Assembly (NCBI RefSeq): GCF_900110185.1
Contig: NZ_FOCT01000006.1
Span: 62,001 to 126,000, forward strand
From: Nitrosospira multiformis
Lineage (GTDB): Bacteria; Pseudomonadota; Gammaproteobacteria; Burkholderiales; Nitrosomonadaceae
Reading direction: 5' to 3'
DNA: 64,000 nt
Shown: in pieces, positions 30,096 to 40,400 of the stretch
Position numbering within the stretch: position 1 is the first letter of the stretch
How the letters are laid out: the number at the start of each line of letters is the position of its first letter
Translations under genes and position numbers: made by a program
The notes under the pieces: model-generated
What the model saw: only the letters and a program-made list of their open reading frames with translations
Database searches by the model: none
Told to the model about the DNA's origin: nothing

Positions 30096-32204
30096 ATGTC
30101 TCTCTTTCGACAACTATGGTTAGCCGTTATCCTGGTGACCATCACAAGTTTTACCGGTAGCCTTTTTGTAAGTCTGCTTGGCACACGAAGCTATCTGGAG
30201 CAACAGCTTCACCGTAAAAACATCGATAGCGCGAATTCTCTTGCATATTCGATTTCCCAACTGCGCAAGGACCCTATCACCATTGGTCTTCAAATCGCTG
30301 CATTTTTTGATAGTGGCCAATACCAGGCAATCTCCATCACCTCTGCCGATGGCAAGCTGATCACCGAACGCGTGCAGAACGAGATAGAAACGACTGTTCC
30401 CGGATGGTTCATTCGTCTCTTTCCAATCAGCGCAGCACCGGGTCAAGCCCAGATATCGGACGCCTTACTGCATTTTGGCGTGATCAAGGTGGTCAGCCAG
30501 GCTCAACTCGCGTATCAGGCACTTTGGGAGCAGGCGAAAACCTTGATGCTCTGGTCTCTGGGTACAGCGATCATGTGCGTGCTTATCGGGGCGATGATAT
30601 TGCAGCGTATCCACAAACCACTGGCGGAGATGGTCGAGCAGGCTGATGAGATTATAGAACGCCGCTTTCTTACTATTTCAGAACCCCGCATACCGGAACT
30701 ACGCAGCCTGGCGCGTGCCACCAATGACATGATCAGACGCCTGCATAACCGCGGCATCGAAGAAACCAAGCGCCTGGAAGCTTTGCACAAGCAGATAAAC
30801 TTCGACCCGGTCACAGGCTTGGCCAGGCGGGAGTACTTCATGAACCAGCTGAGCCAAATTTTAATTGGCAGGGAAGAGAGCTATGAAATAGAACAGAAAT
30901 CTGCGGCTGCCAGCGAAGGAGCGCGGGAGACCGTCCCGGATGGGGCCAGGGAGGGAGAATACCACCCTATGGGTGAACATAGTGAAGTTGTCTTGCATGA
31001 GGAAAAGACTCTCGCTTCAACTGCAACTGCTGCAGACGCGGCCACGGGACAGATACACGGCAGGCGGGGAATTTTTTTCCTCATACGCATTAATAATCTG
31101 GAAGAGATCAACCGCAAGCTCGGCAGAGCCGGCGCAAACGAACTGCTTCATCGGGTTGGTTCACTGATTGGCGGCATCACCGGGGAATTCGAGGAAATCG
31201 CATCTTCTCCGCCACTTGCTGCACGCCTGAATGGCTCGGATTTCGCGCTTCTTGCTCCTGATATCAGTAATGCGGCAAGATTTGCCAGGCGCTTGTCCGA
31301 GGAGCTCGCAGCGCTCCCGCTGCGTGACGGTGACAAGATCACTGATTTCTGTCATATCGGAGCCGTGCCCTATCAACGCGGCGATACGCTCAGCGAGCTT
31401 CTTTCCAGAGCAGACGCAGCCCTGGCCACGGCGGAGCAGGCCGGAGCAAACGCTTGGCATCTCGCCCCGCCATCAAGGCAGACTTCTCCAGTCTCCCTCA
31501 ATATCTCCGACTGGCGCCACATTTTCAGCGATGCTTTGACTGCCAACCGCTTCATGCTGGCTTTCTATCCTGTTATCGATCCCACTGGCGCAGTCCTGCA
31601 CCAGGAAGGCGTTGCACGCATGCAAGCTCAACCGGAAGGCGGGTGGCTGGAGGCATCCGACTTTATCAGCATCGCCGCTCGTCTGAATATAACGGGTCCC
31701 ATTGACGTAGCAGTATTGCGTCATGCACTGGAATTCCTGCAATCGAATACCGGCGAGGTCGCGGTTGATTTATCGATCGAAACAGTCGCGAACCATCGTT
31801 TCCGCAATAAACTTGACGCACTGCTGCGTCCGCATCCCGAATTGTGCTGGCGACTCTGGATCGAAGTGTCGGAGTATGGCGCTTTTCGCAAGTTTGAAGC
31901 CTTCCGCGATTTTTGCCACATTTTTAGGCAGTTGGGTTGTCACGTTGGTATCAAGGATTTCGGACGCCATCTCGACAGTATTCAAAGTCTCGCCGGGGCC
32001 GGGCTAAGCTATCTTAAAGTAACCGACAGGTTCATTCACCGCATTAACCAGAATAAAACCAACCAGAAATTCCTGAAAAATCTGTGCGAGCAGGCACACG
32101 CCCTGGGTATGAAAGTGATCGCGCTGGGTGTCCAAAATGAAGCCGAGCGAAAGGCATTGATAAAACTGGGTTTCGACGGTCTGACCGGCAGGGCCATAAA
32201 ATAG
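30096..32204 (+). CDS. LapD-like c-di-GMP receptor with degenerate GGDEF and EAL domains
   Basis: This 702-residue inner-membrane protein has a helix at about 7-29, a periplasmic LapD/MoxY-N-type domain (about 30-150, QYQAISITSADGKLI, TTVPGWFIRLFP), a second helix (about 152-172), HAMP, a GGDEF-like domain and an EAL-like domain. The GGDEF signature is replaced (ARLNGSDFALLAP) and the EAL signature reads EGV in HQEGVARMQ; VGIKDFGRH replaces the DDFGTG loop. Both enzymes should be dead, leaving c-di-GMP binding. In the LapD paradigm such a receptor controls the periplasmic protease LapG, which cleaves a large adhesin, but neither is in this window. An acidic insert (about residues 265-325) interrupts the GGDEF-like domain. 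Confidence 0.85.
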   Translation: MSLFRQLWLAVILVTITSFTGSLFVSLLGTRSYLEQQLHRKNIDSANSLAYSISQLRKDPITIGLQIAAFFDSGQYQAISITSADGKLITERVQNEIETTVPGWFIRLFPISAAPGQAQISDALLHFGVIKVVSQAQLAYQALWEQAKTLMLWSLGTAIMCVLIGAMILQRIHKPLAEMVEQADEIIERRFLTISEPRIPELRSLARATNDMIRRLHNRGIEETKRLEALHKQINFDPVTGLARREYFMNQLSQILIGREESYEIEQKSAAASEGARETVPDGAREGEYHPMGEHSEVVLHEEKTLASTATAADAATGQIHGRRGIFFLIRINNLEEINRKLGRAGANELLHRVGSLIGGITGEFEEIASSPPLAARLNGSDFALLAPDISNAARFARRLSEELAALPLRDGDKITDFCHIGAVPYQRGDTLSELLSRADAALATAEQAGANAWHLAPPSRQTSPVSLNISDWRHIFSDALTANRFMLAFYPVIDPTGAVLHQEGVARMQAQPEGGWLEASDFISIAARLNITGPIDVAVLRHALEFLQSNTGEVAVDLSIETVANHRFRNKLDALLRPHPELCWRLWIEVSEYGAFRKFEAFRDFCHIFRQLGCHVGIKDFGRHLDSIQSLAGAGLSYLKVTDRFIHRINQNKTNQKFLKNLCEQAHALGMKVIALGVQNEAERKALIKLGFDGLTGRAIK

Positions 32205-32447
32205 CTTTCTGATTCAAAAGTACGGCGTTGTGAACGGAGACAGTGGGCTTTGCAGCGTCCAATGTGAACGTAATCCTTTCCCCCGGACGGCGTTATACCT
32301 GCAGTCGCCATAAAGCTCATCTTTGGAAGGCTTTTCAGTTTCAACGCTCCGTTCATATATCTTGTGATACAAACATGCTATGCCTATAAATTAATTCCGT
32401 ATAAGAACGTAGTTCAGGAATAAAACCAAAAAAATAAAGGAGACACA

Positions 32448-34595
32448 ATGACTACTACCCATCAATGGAAGTTTTTCCGGGCAGGTGGTTTTGATCAGGT
32501 ACAAATTGATACCGGAGCTGACCTGCTGGCATTAAAAAACCTGGATCAGAAATTGTGGGTAGCGTTGAGCTGTCCCACACGCGGCATAGAGTTTGACACG
32601 AAAACACTCGACCTGATCGACCATGATGATGACGGGCGTGTGCACGCAAATGAGGTACTCGCGGCGGTCGCGTGGACAGGCAAACTGCTGAGGAACCCGG
32701 ATCTGCTGGTCAATGGCTCCGGCAGTGTTGCCCTGGCGGATATAGACAACAGCACAGACGAGGGGCAGCAGGTGCTGGCATCGGCACAATACATCTTGAG
32801 CAGCCTCGGCAAGCCCGATGCGCCGGAAATTTCTCTTGCCGATATGGCTGACATCGAGAAGTTTGTCGCAGGACTGGATTTCAACGGTGATGGGGTAATC
32901 ACCGCAAGTCAGATTCCCGATGCAGCACTGCGTGCAACCGTGGAAGACATCATGAAGTGCCGTGGATCAGCAGCCGACGTGAGCGGGAAGCCAGGCATCG
33001 ATCAGGAAATCAGCGACGCGTTCTTTGCCGAAGTTGCGGCCTATTCCGCCTGGCAAGCCAAGGGAGAAAGTGACGGCGATATCCGCTTCCTGGGGGACAA
33101 AACGCAGGCCGCAGCGGCGGCCTTCCACGCGGTCAAAGAAAAAATCGATGATTACTTCACGCGCTGCCGGCTGGCTGCCTATGACATCCGCTCAGCCGTG
33201 CCCCTGAGCCGCTCCGCTGACGACTACAAAAGCATTGCCGCACAAACATTGTCGGCAAAAAGCGAGGATATCGCCAGCTTTCCTCTGGCCACCGTGGAGC
33301 CGGAAAAACCGCTGCCATTAATGGCAGGAATCAATCCTGCCTGGCAGGAAGAAATCGATGTATTCCGCAGCCTGGTCGTCGTACCATCACTCGGCGAGAA
33401 AGAAAACTTATCGGCTTCGGAATGGAAAGCACTATGCGACAGGTTTGCAGCATTTGAAGCCTGGCAGGCGAACAAGCCTGCCTGCTCTGCCGAACCTCTT
33501 GGAGACGCACGCTTGCGTGAAATTTCGACCGGCAGGCACAAGGAGGAGATCGCTAGGCTGATCAGCCAGGATAAAGCGGTAGAAGAGGAAGTAAAGGCAA
33601 TCCATTCGGTGGAAAAACTGCTGCGCTACAACCGTGACCTGTTCAATCTGGTCAATAATTTCGTATCCTTCCGCAGCTTTTATACGGGCAGGGATAGAGC
33701 ACTCTTCCAGTTGGGGACACTGTACCTCGACGGACGAAGCTGTGATCTGTGCGTAACCGTGGATGACATTGCCAAGCATGCGGAGTTTGCAAGCATGAGC
33801 GGGATCTATCTAGCGTATTGCGACTGTATACGTAAGGGTGGCACCGAGAAAATGAGTATCGCAGCCGCCTTTACCGCCGGCGATTCCGATTTCCTGATGG
33901 TCGGGCGGAACGGCATTTTCTATGATCGAAAAGGCCAGGATTGGGATGCCACGATCGTGCGAATCATCGACCACCCCATCAGCATTCGTCAGGCTTTCTG
34001 GTCCCCCTATAAAAAGCTGGTGAAATTCATCAATGAGCAACTGGAAAAAATGGCTAGCCGGAAAGCTGCCGAGGCGGGTGAAAAACTGACTGCGGCGGTA
34101 CCGGGAGTTGGCGTTCCGCCGACTCCCGGTACCCCTCCACCGCCCTCCGTGCAACCATTCGATGTAGGCAAATTCGCCGGGATATTTGCAGCGATAGGAC
34201 TGGCCCTTGGCGCAATCGGGGGAGTCGTTGCTTCCATTGTCACGGGTATACTGGGACTTGAATTCTGGCAGATACCGCTCGCGATCATCGGCCTGATATT
34301 GCTGATTTCCGGTCCCGCTATGCTGGTCGCATGGTTCAAGCTGAAAAAACGCAACCTCGGTCCGGTTCTGGACGCAAATGGATGGGCCATCAATGCGCGT
34401 GCACGTATCAATATTCCGTTTGGAACATCACTTACCAAGCTCGCCCGCTTGCCGGAAGGAGCGCGCTGCTCGCTGACGGATCCATACGAGGATAAAAAAA
34501 CCGTGTGGCCATTCTATCTTTTGATCATCGGAATCCTCATTCTCTTGTTCATCATGTGGCAACTAGGAGTCTTTGAATCGCCGCCCATCCGCTAG
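32448..34595 (+). CDS. EF-hand membrane protein of unknown function
   Basis: This 715-residue protein carries a perfect EF-hand loop at residues 58-69 (DHDDDGRVHANE) and a second at 144-155 (DFNGDGVITASQ) with Gln at the last ligand position. The middle is a helical soluble domain. A Pro-rich linker (GVGVPPTPGTPPPPSV) leads to three C-terminal membrane helices (about 580-645 and 685-705) with a short soluble segment between them (DANGWAINARARINIPFG). No signal peptide is seen at the N-terminus, so the calcium-binding part should be cytoplasmic. AAAGGAGACACA precedes the ATG. Its neighbours (LapD-like receptor, aldolase) do not fix a role. Confidence 0.75.
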   Translation: MTTTHQWKFFRAGGFDQVQIDTGADLLALKNLDQKLWVALSCPTRGIEFDTKTLDLIDHDDDGRVHANEVLAAVAWTGKLLRNPDLLVNGSGSVALADIDNSTDEGQQVLASAQYILSSLGKPDAPEISLADMADIEKFVAGLDFNGDGVITASQIPDAALRATVEDIMKCRGSAADVSGKPGIDQEISDAFFAEVAAYSAWQAKGESDGDIRFLGDKTQAAAAAFHAVKEKIDDYFTRCRLAAYDIRSAVPLSRSADDYKSIAAQTLSAKSEDIASFPLATVEPEKPLPLMAGINPAWQEEIDVFRSLVVVPSLGEKENLSASEWKALCDRFAAFEAWQANKPACSAEPLGDARLREISTGRHKEEIARLISQDKAVEEEVKAIHSVEKLLRYNRDLFNLVNNFVSFRSFYTGRDRALFQLGTLYLDGRSCDLCVTVDDIAKHAEFASMSGIYLAYCDCIRKGGTEKMSIAAAFTAGDSDFLMVGRNGIFYDRKGQDWDATIVRIIDHPISIRQAFWSPYKKLVKFINEQLEKMASRKAAEAGEKLTAAVPGVGVPPTPGTPPPPSVQPFDVGKFAGIFAAIGLALGAIGGVVASIVTGILGLEFWQIPLAIIGLILLISGPAMLVAWFKLKKRNLGPVLDANGWAINARARINIPFGTSLTKLARLPEGARCSLTDPYEDKKTVWPFYLLIIGILILLFIMWQLGVFESPPIR

Positions 34596-34671
34596 CCGGT
34601 AATGAGAGTGAAAAATCGCATATCCGACTGCCTGTCCTGAATCTATGCTTGCTTAAGGAGGATAAAAGCTC

Positions 34672-35694
34672 ATGAACATCGATGAACTCAAGTCAGTGGC
34701 CGAGGCCATTGTTGCCAGGGAGAAAGGAATTCTGGCAGCGGATGAAAGCAGTCCCACCATAAAAAAACGTTTTGCTTCGATCGGCGTTGAATCCACGGAG
34801 GAAAACCGGCGCCGCTACCGAGAGTTACTTTTCACTGCCGAAGGCATCGAACGCTACATCAGCGGCGTCATTCTGTATGATGAGACGATACGGCAGAGTT
34901 CGAAGCACGGTGTACCGTTTCCGCAGGTACTGTCGGGACGGGGAATCATACCGGGCATCAAAGTGGATAAGGGCGCCAAGCCGCTGGCCCTGCAACCTGG
35001 GAACAAAATCACCGAAGGATTGGACGGCTTGCGCGACCGCCTGGCGGAGTACAAACAGTTGGGTGCAAAATTTGCCAAATGGCGGGCAGTCATGGAAATC
35101 GATGAGTACACGCTTCCTTCTGCCTATGCCATCCGCGCAAACTGTCACGCCCTGGCTCGCTATGCAGCCCTCTGTCAGGAAGCCGGCCTCGTGCCCATTG
35201 TGGAACCGGAAGTTCTGATGGATGGTGCGCACGATATCGGACGGTGCGAAAGCATCACTTCCGCCATGCTCGAGACTTTGTTCGGAGAACTCGACGCCCA
35301 TGGCGTAGTGTTCGAAGGGGCTCTGCTCAAGCCCAATATGGTCATTCCGGGAAAGAAATGCGCGCTCCAGGTCAGTTCTCAGCAAGTTGCGGAGGCAACG
35401 ATCCGCTGCCTACGCCGTTATGTTCCGGCGGCAGTGCCGGGAATCGTGTTTCTCTCGGGCGGTCAAAGCCCCGAGGAAGCGACCGATAACCTGAATGCCA
35501 TGAACGCCATGAAAGGAAACTGCCCCTGGCAACTCAGCTTTTCTTATGGCCGTGCGCTCCAGGAACCGGTTCTTGCTGCCTGGAAGGGAGAGGAAAAAAA
35601 TGTGGCTGAAGCACAGCGCGCGTTTTCCAGACGTTCCCAGTTAAATGGTCTGGCGCGGGAAGGACTTTATAACCGTTCGATGGAAGATAGCTGA
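34672..35694 (+). CDS. Class I fructose-bisphosphate aldolase
   Basis: This 340-residue Schiff-base aldolase is of the eukaryote-like class I type, cleaving or forming fructose 1,6-bisphosphate in glycolysis, gluconeogenesis and the Calvin cycle. Key segments: GILAADESSPTIKKRF, IPGIKVDKG (Lys near 100), AKWRAVMEI, and the Schiff-base lysine K220 in FEGALLKPNM, then FLSGGQSPEEA. The length is a little shorter than animal aldolases (about 363) because the flexible C-terminal tail is shorter. A strong AAGGAGGA ribosome site precedes the ATG. crcB starts 23 bp after the stop, so the two are probably co-transcribed. Confidence 0.95.
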   Translation: MNIDELKSVAEAIVAREKGILAADESSPTIKKRFASIGVESTEENRRRYRELLFTAEGIERYISGVILYDETIRQSSKHGVPFPQVLSGRGIIPGIKVDKGAKPLALQPGNKITEGLDGLRDRLAEYKQLGAKFAKWRAVMEIDEYTLPSAYAIRANCHALARYAALCQEAGLVPIVEPEVLMDGAHDIGRCESITSAMLETLFGELDAHGVVFEGALLKPNMVIPGKKCALQVSSQQVAEATIRCLRRYVPAAVPGIVFLSGGQSPEEATDNLNAMNAMKGNCPWQLSFSYGRALQEPVLAAWKGEEKNVAEAQRAFSRRSQLNGLAREGLYNRSMEDS

Positions 35695-35717
35695 CCTTAC
35701 GGACACGGGTGTAAGCT

Positions 35718-36104
35718 ATGGGCGTTTATGCATTAACGGCGGTGGGCGCAGGTGCGGCGCTGGGCGCTTGGTTACGCTGGGGGTTTGGGATGACGTTAAA
35801 CCCCCTGTTTCCGACCCTTCCTCTGGGTACTCTCGCCGCCAACCTGACCGGAGGTTATCTTATCGGCGTCGCGATCGAGTATTTTCATCACAACAGCTTT
35901 CTCCCGCCCGAGGCGAGGCTGTTTGCCATCACTGGCTTTCTCGGCGGATTGACAACCTTCTCCACCTTTTCAGCGGAAACCGTTACGCTGCTCTTGCGTG
36001 GCCAATATGCCTGGACGTTTGTCATCATATTTTCACACCTGACTGGCTCCCTCGTGATGACTATACTGGGAATAATGACAGTCAAATGGCTTGCCCAGCA
36101 TTGA
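35718..36104 (+). CDS. crcB: Fluoride ion channel CrcB/Fluc
   Basis: This 128-residue four-helix membrane protein exports fluoride as a dual-topology dimer. Family motifs are GAALGAWLRWGFG at the N-terminus, PLGTLAANLTGGYLIG with the conserved Asn, and GFLGGLTTFSTFSAE in helix 3 with the phenylalanine track. I looked for a fluoride (crcB) riboswitch in the short gap and ahead of the aldolase gene and did not find one. Aldolase, CrcB and DUF190 form a tight plus-strand run. Glycolytic enolase is fluoride-sensitive, which may explain the grouping (inference). Confidence 0.95.
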   Translation: MGVYALTAVGAGAALGAWLRWGFGMTLNPLFPTLPLGTLAANLTGGYLIGVAIEYFHHNSFLPPEARLFAITGFLGGLTTFSTFSAETVTLLLRGQYAWTFVIIFSHLTGSLVMTILGIMTVKWLAQH

Positions 36105-36170
36105 AAGAGGATTTTCCAAATCCGGCCGGAAGAATGATACAGGGAATGAGAGGAGCAAACGGAGGAGGAT

Positions 36171-36488
36171 ATGCAAGGGGTCTTTCTCAAATTCTACGTA
36201 AGCGAATACCGCGAGCATAATGGCATACTGCTGTACGAGTGGCTGCTGGAACGCGCAAAAAAAAGCGGCTTTAATGGCGGTACCGCAACCCGCGCCTTGG
36301 CCGGTTTCGGTCGCCATCGCGTATTGCACACGGAAACCTTTCTTGAACTGGCGGCGGATCTTCCGGTAGAAGTCAGCTTTGTACTCAGTAAAAAAGAAGC
36401 CGAAGACTTCATGCATCTGCTGCAAGCGGAAAACATCGACCTTTTTTACGTCAATTTTCCGGTCGAGTATGGTTTTTTGCCGGAGTAA
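36171..36488 (+). CDS. DUF190 family protein
   Basis: This 105-residue protein has the DUF190 pattern: VFLKFYVSEYREHNGILLYEWLLERAKKSGFNGGTATRALAGFG followed by a ferredoxin-like half ending VDLPVEVSFV-type strands, related to PII-like folds. DUF190 genes often stand beside crcB, as here (67 bp apart), and a regulatory or accessory role in fluoride resistance has been suggested by that linkage only. An AGGAGGA ribosome site precedes the ATG. Confidence 0.85.
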   Translation: MQGVFLKFYVSEYREHNGILLYEWLLERAKKSGFNGGTATRALAGFGRHRVLHTETFLELAADLPVEVSFVLSKKEAEDFMHLLQAENIDLFYVNFPVEYGFLPE

Positions 36489-37011
36489 GTGTAAGTGCTG
36501 CCGCAGACAATATACAGAAGCGGCAATACATCAGTATCGCCCCCTAAAAGTAAGTTGAATTGCACTCTATCTGATTCCAGATTTTCCTGCATATTCCTGC
36601 TCACCACTTGGTCATGCTGTTCGATCTGCCATTCCTACCAGACATTCTCACTTTTACAGGCACTATGCGCCATTGATCTGCAATGACAAGAGCATTGTCG
36701 TTGCGCCCGCCGAGTTCCCTTGAAGCTCTTAAAACCGGATCGGTATTCGATCTGCGACAACTCCGCCTTCGATTGATAAAGCATGCACGACGATAATGTG
36801 GAATATCGGCTGTTGTTTTCGCCCTTGCTGCCTGACCGTTGCTTACTGCTCTTTAGACGCAGTGATAAAAAGAGGTGAGATGCTCTCCTTGCTGCCCGCC
36901 TTGTCTGAATCCCCTCCTCTTCCCCATACCAGCCCTATCACCAGCGCAACAATTATGATTTTTATACGGATAGCGGACCTCTCAAAAGGAATGATAAGGT
37001 TATAAAGTTGC
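36489..37011. other. Intergenic region without recognisable gene
   Basis: This half-kilobase after the DUF190 gene contains no frame with coding character; a 69-codon frame at 36796-37005 has a cysteine-rich, low-complexity product and no ribosome site. I saw no RNA gene or terminator with a T run on the plus strand. Confidence 0.4.
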
Positions 37012-37044
37012 AAAAAAAGCCCGGCGCAGGAGGCCTGGCCGGGC
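37012..37044 (-). terminator. Intrinsic terminator for a minus-strand transcript
   Basis: Read on the minus strand, GCCCGGC (37044-37038) and GCCGGGC (37025-37019) form a 7-bp GC stem followed directly by seven T (37018-37012). This is a textbook intrinsic terminator. It implies a minus-strand transcript that begins to its right, where no annotated-size gene exists. Confidence 0.75.
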
Positions 37045-37071
37045 GCGCTGGCGTTTTGCTTCTACTACTGA

Positions 37072-37161
37072 TTACATGTACATGACTTTTACTTCTACCT
37101 CGTTTACTGCTACTGGAGAAGCTATCTGCTTCCGATCCACTCTTGCTTCCCCGGTTTGCAT
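37072..37161 (-). CDS. Possible small protein or gene remnant before a terminator
   Basis: A minus-strand frame from ATG 37161 to TAA 37074-37072 encodes 29 residues (begins MQTGEARVDRKQIASPVAVN, ends VKVMYM) with protein-like composition. The open frame extends 23 codons further upstream (with GLYFGPIGKVVQAGS) before a stop. Overlapping short coding-like stretches in the other two frames at 37200-37290 suggest a decayed gene with frameshifts. The strong terminator right after it supports transcription. A small protein, a small RNA or a pseudogene are all possible. Confidence 0.35.
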   Translation of the reverse strand: MQTGEARVDRKQIASPVAVNEVEVKVMYM

Positions 37162-37468
37162 ACTACCAGCTTGAACGACTTTGCCTATTGGACCAAAGTA
37201 CAACCCTCGGATATAGCTACGTTTATATCTTCAGGACGACACGTTTCCAGTCAAGGTGGGTGAAGGCATCGCATACGTCCTGTCATTACCGGTTTCCAGG
37301 CCCCTCTGCCTAGGGCCCAGGCATCAATCGCTGAATTGGCTGCACATATTCAGCATTTACGGGCGTTTGTGCTATACATAATTGCAACTGCCGACTCCGC
37401 AACTCGCTATGGCGCGGCCTTCAAACCGGTCAACCGCCGCTTGCCCCGCCAACTGAAAGGTTCATCAC

Positions 37469-40400
37469 ATGGCGGAACAACAGGATGAGAAGCCAAAACT
37501 GCCACTCGCCGGAATCTTTGCGCTATTCGCGATGGTCAGCAGCTTTCTCATCTATCAGGAAATCTCGCTCCAGACCTCCCGGCCCATCAGCAAGGGAGTC
37601 AGTTCCCATGTTTTCATGGAAGAGGGAATTGTCCAGTCGCGGCTCTGGCAGGATCCGTTCGAAGCGGTAGAAGCATATCAGTCGGGCGAAACGAAAATAC
37701 CGAAGGAGACGGGCGAGGAAATCGATGAACCGCATCAACTCGCCCGGCTTGTCGAAGTTCTCGCAAAATCTGGCGTCTCCTCCCAGCTCCGCATCCTGCC
37801 GGTGTTCGTGGATGGAAGTCCGTACTCCAGCGGCGCGGAAACCAGGCTCAATGATCGTTACGCGGTGATATCCGCCCTGGGCGCAGCAGGATACACGCCG
37901 GAATCGGGCGAATACATCCGTTTTTTCATCTGGAATCGCGCAGAAGAGAACAAGCAGAACGGGCAGCAAGAGATGGCAGCAACCAGATCTGTCGTCATTC
38001 CTGCCGAGCTATTCATCCCCAAGGAAAAACTGGAAAGCAAAAAACATATATTTGTCATATGGCTGAAAGCGCAGGATTTTGGCCGTAATCCGTTCACCTC
38101 CTTGAGCGAGTTGATGACGCACCTCGACAGCAGCTTCGGGAAATATCAGATAAATCTGACATATGACGTTCTAGGTCCCAGGTTCTCCACTGGCCTGCGC
38201 GCAATGGTGCAGGAGGTAAAAGACAAGTTAGGCGAAGAGGCAAGGCAATCCAGCGGGCAGTGCCCTTCCTCCAACCCACCATTCGATGCATTGAGGAGCG
38301 TTCGGTTTTATTCACCCTGGGCAACGGCAGAAGATACGTTCCTGCTTGACGATTCGCCCTACCCAGATAAAAGCAAAGCGGAAAAAGAAGCAGCGGAAGC
38401 AATCGACAAACTCTGCAGCTGTCCCGATAGAACACTCGTCGGCAATGGGGGTGACGGACGAACGGAAACTGCAGAAAATCTGCCGATTGTGGAGCGCCTG
38501 TTTTCGTGCGCAGGTATTAAAAACTTCAGCAGGACGATTGGCACAGATGCAGTACTGGCCGAGCACCTGGTTCAGGAACTGAACCGTCGTCAACTCAAGT
38601 TGAAGAACTGTTCGGGAACCAAGTTCGGAAAAGATACAAAAGAATCGTGCGAATTCAAGGTGGCGCTGATTTCAGAGTGGGATACGCTGTATGGACGGGC
38701 CCTCCCACGTACCTTTGTGGGGGTAGCGTCAAATGAAACCGGTTCCGGCAAATCCGGCCCTGAGCTAGAGACGGAAATAAATAAGCTGCGGAGAGATGAA
38801 TGGCCGGAATGGGTGTCGCACCACTCGTATCTTGCAGGGCTTGACGGCGAACTGCCGGCATCGCAAAGCAGCAAAACGGAAGGCAGGAGCAGCGATAAGG
38901 ATACAGAGGGTGTTCTGGCCAAAGGCAAGGCATGGTACGAAGGACGGTCGGCGGCGAACAAGGGAAATGCGAACCAAAGACCCGAGGGCCGCAGCCAGAT
39001 CGATTATCTCGTCAGACTGGCGGCGGCGCTGAAACAGGAGGAAGCGAAGGATGGGAAATTCAAGGCAATTGGCGTCCTGGGAGGTGATGTATACGACAAG
39101 CTTCTGATCCTTCAAGCACTCCGTCCACAGTTTCCAACCGCCATATTTTTTACGACCGACCTCAATGCCAGGCTCGCCTATCCTGCCCAGTGGGAATTTA
39201 CCCACAATCTTGTCATCGCCTCACATTTTGGATTGAAGTTGCAACCCGAACTGCAAATACCCATTCCCCCATTTAGAGATAGTTATCAGACATCCCTGTT
39301 CTATGCCGCTTTGATGGCGCTCGGACATCTCGCCCCTGTTCATGCAGATGAAACGAATTGCCCCGATTGCGTCAGGCTGAACACAGAAGTGAATAAAGAA
39401 AACAGGGATGGCAAGCCGGATAATTTTTTTGCAAATACAGGAACGAGGCTGTATGAGATCGGAAGGACCGGAGCATTCGATATCAGCATTGATCCGCATG
39501 GACCTTCCGCAGCTTATGAAAGCATCCATCCGATCCGCCCGGACCTGGACGCCTATTTCGACACGCAACGAAACCTCAGGTGGCTGGCAGAAGCGTTCGC
39601 CGCGATCATCATTCTCATTCTGGGCATCATACTGATCAGTACCAGGGTAGCCGATTTTTTTCATAACCTTGCCATGATCAAATTATTCTGGGCAGGTTTG
39701 GTTGTTGCAGTCGGTGCATGCTACGGCCTGGTCAAATGGGTGCCCTGGAAGGCGTTTGATGTCGCAGAAAGCGAGCCCTTCGTGCTCACCGAAGGGATCA
39801 GCGCATGGCCAACAGCAGCAATCCGCCTGTTCGCACTGGTCATGAGCCTGCTCTTTTTATGGTATTCGTGGCGGAAGATGAAAAATAACGAAAATGTTCT
39901 GACGCATGAACTGGATCTCGAAGATAAAGGTACAAGTTTTACCGATACTTCCCTATGTGATCCCGAAAAAGGCGCCAGTTACAAGAGGCTTCCGTTCAGG
40001 ATCTTTTCCCACGCTATTCGACGCATCCTGGGCCTGCATGTCTGGCGTCCACAAAGTACTGACGAGATCGATGCTGTTCGCCTCTGGCGAGAATATATCT
40101 CCCTTGGCGCTCTGAAAAATTTCGCAATCCGGAGTCTGCCGCAGCTGGTTGTCGCATTAAGTTTCGCCTGGCTAATGATGATGCTGTTCGGCTTTCCAAA
40201 TACACCCTGCCGGGGTTCGGGCTGTTTCCTGATAAGCAATAGCCTCCTCACCATGAGCGGCACGGCGATGATGATACTGATATTTTATGTTGTGGATGCC
40301 ACAAGGTTGTGCCGGCGCTGGGTCAATTGCATTGCCACGAATAAAATCCATTGGCCCGCCGGCACACTCGGGAGAATAGCCAGTAAGAGCGGCATCAACA

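Noticed and set aside
34596..35717. Fluoride riboswitch ahead of the aldolase or crcB
   Set aside because: The gaps are only 76 and 23 bp and do not contain the conserved pseudoknot pattern.
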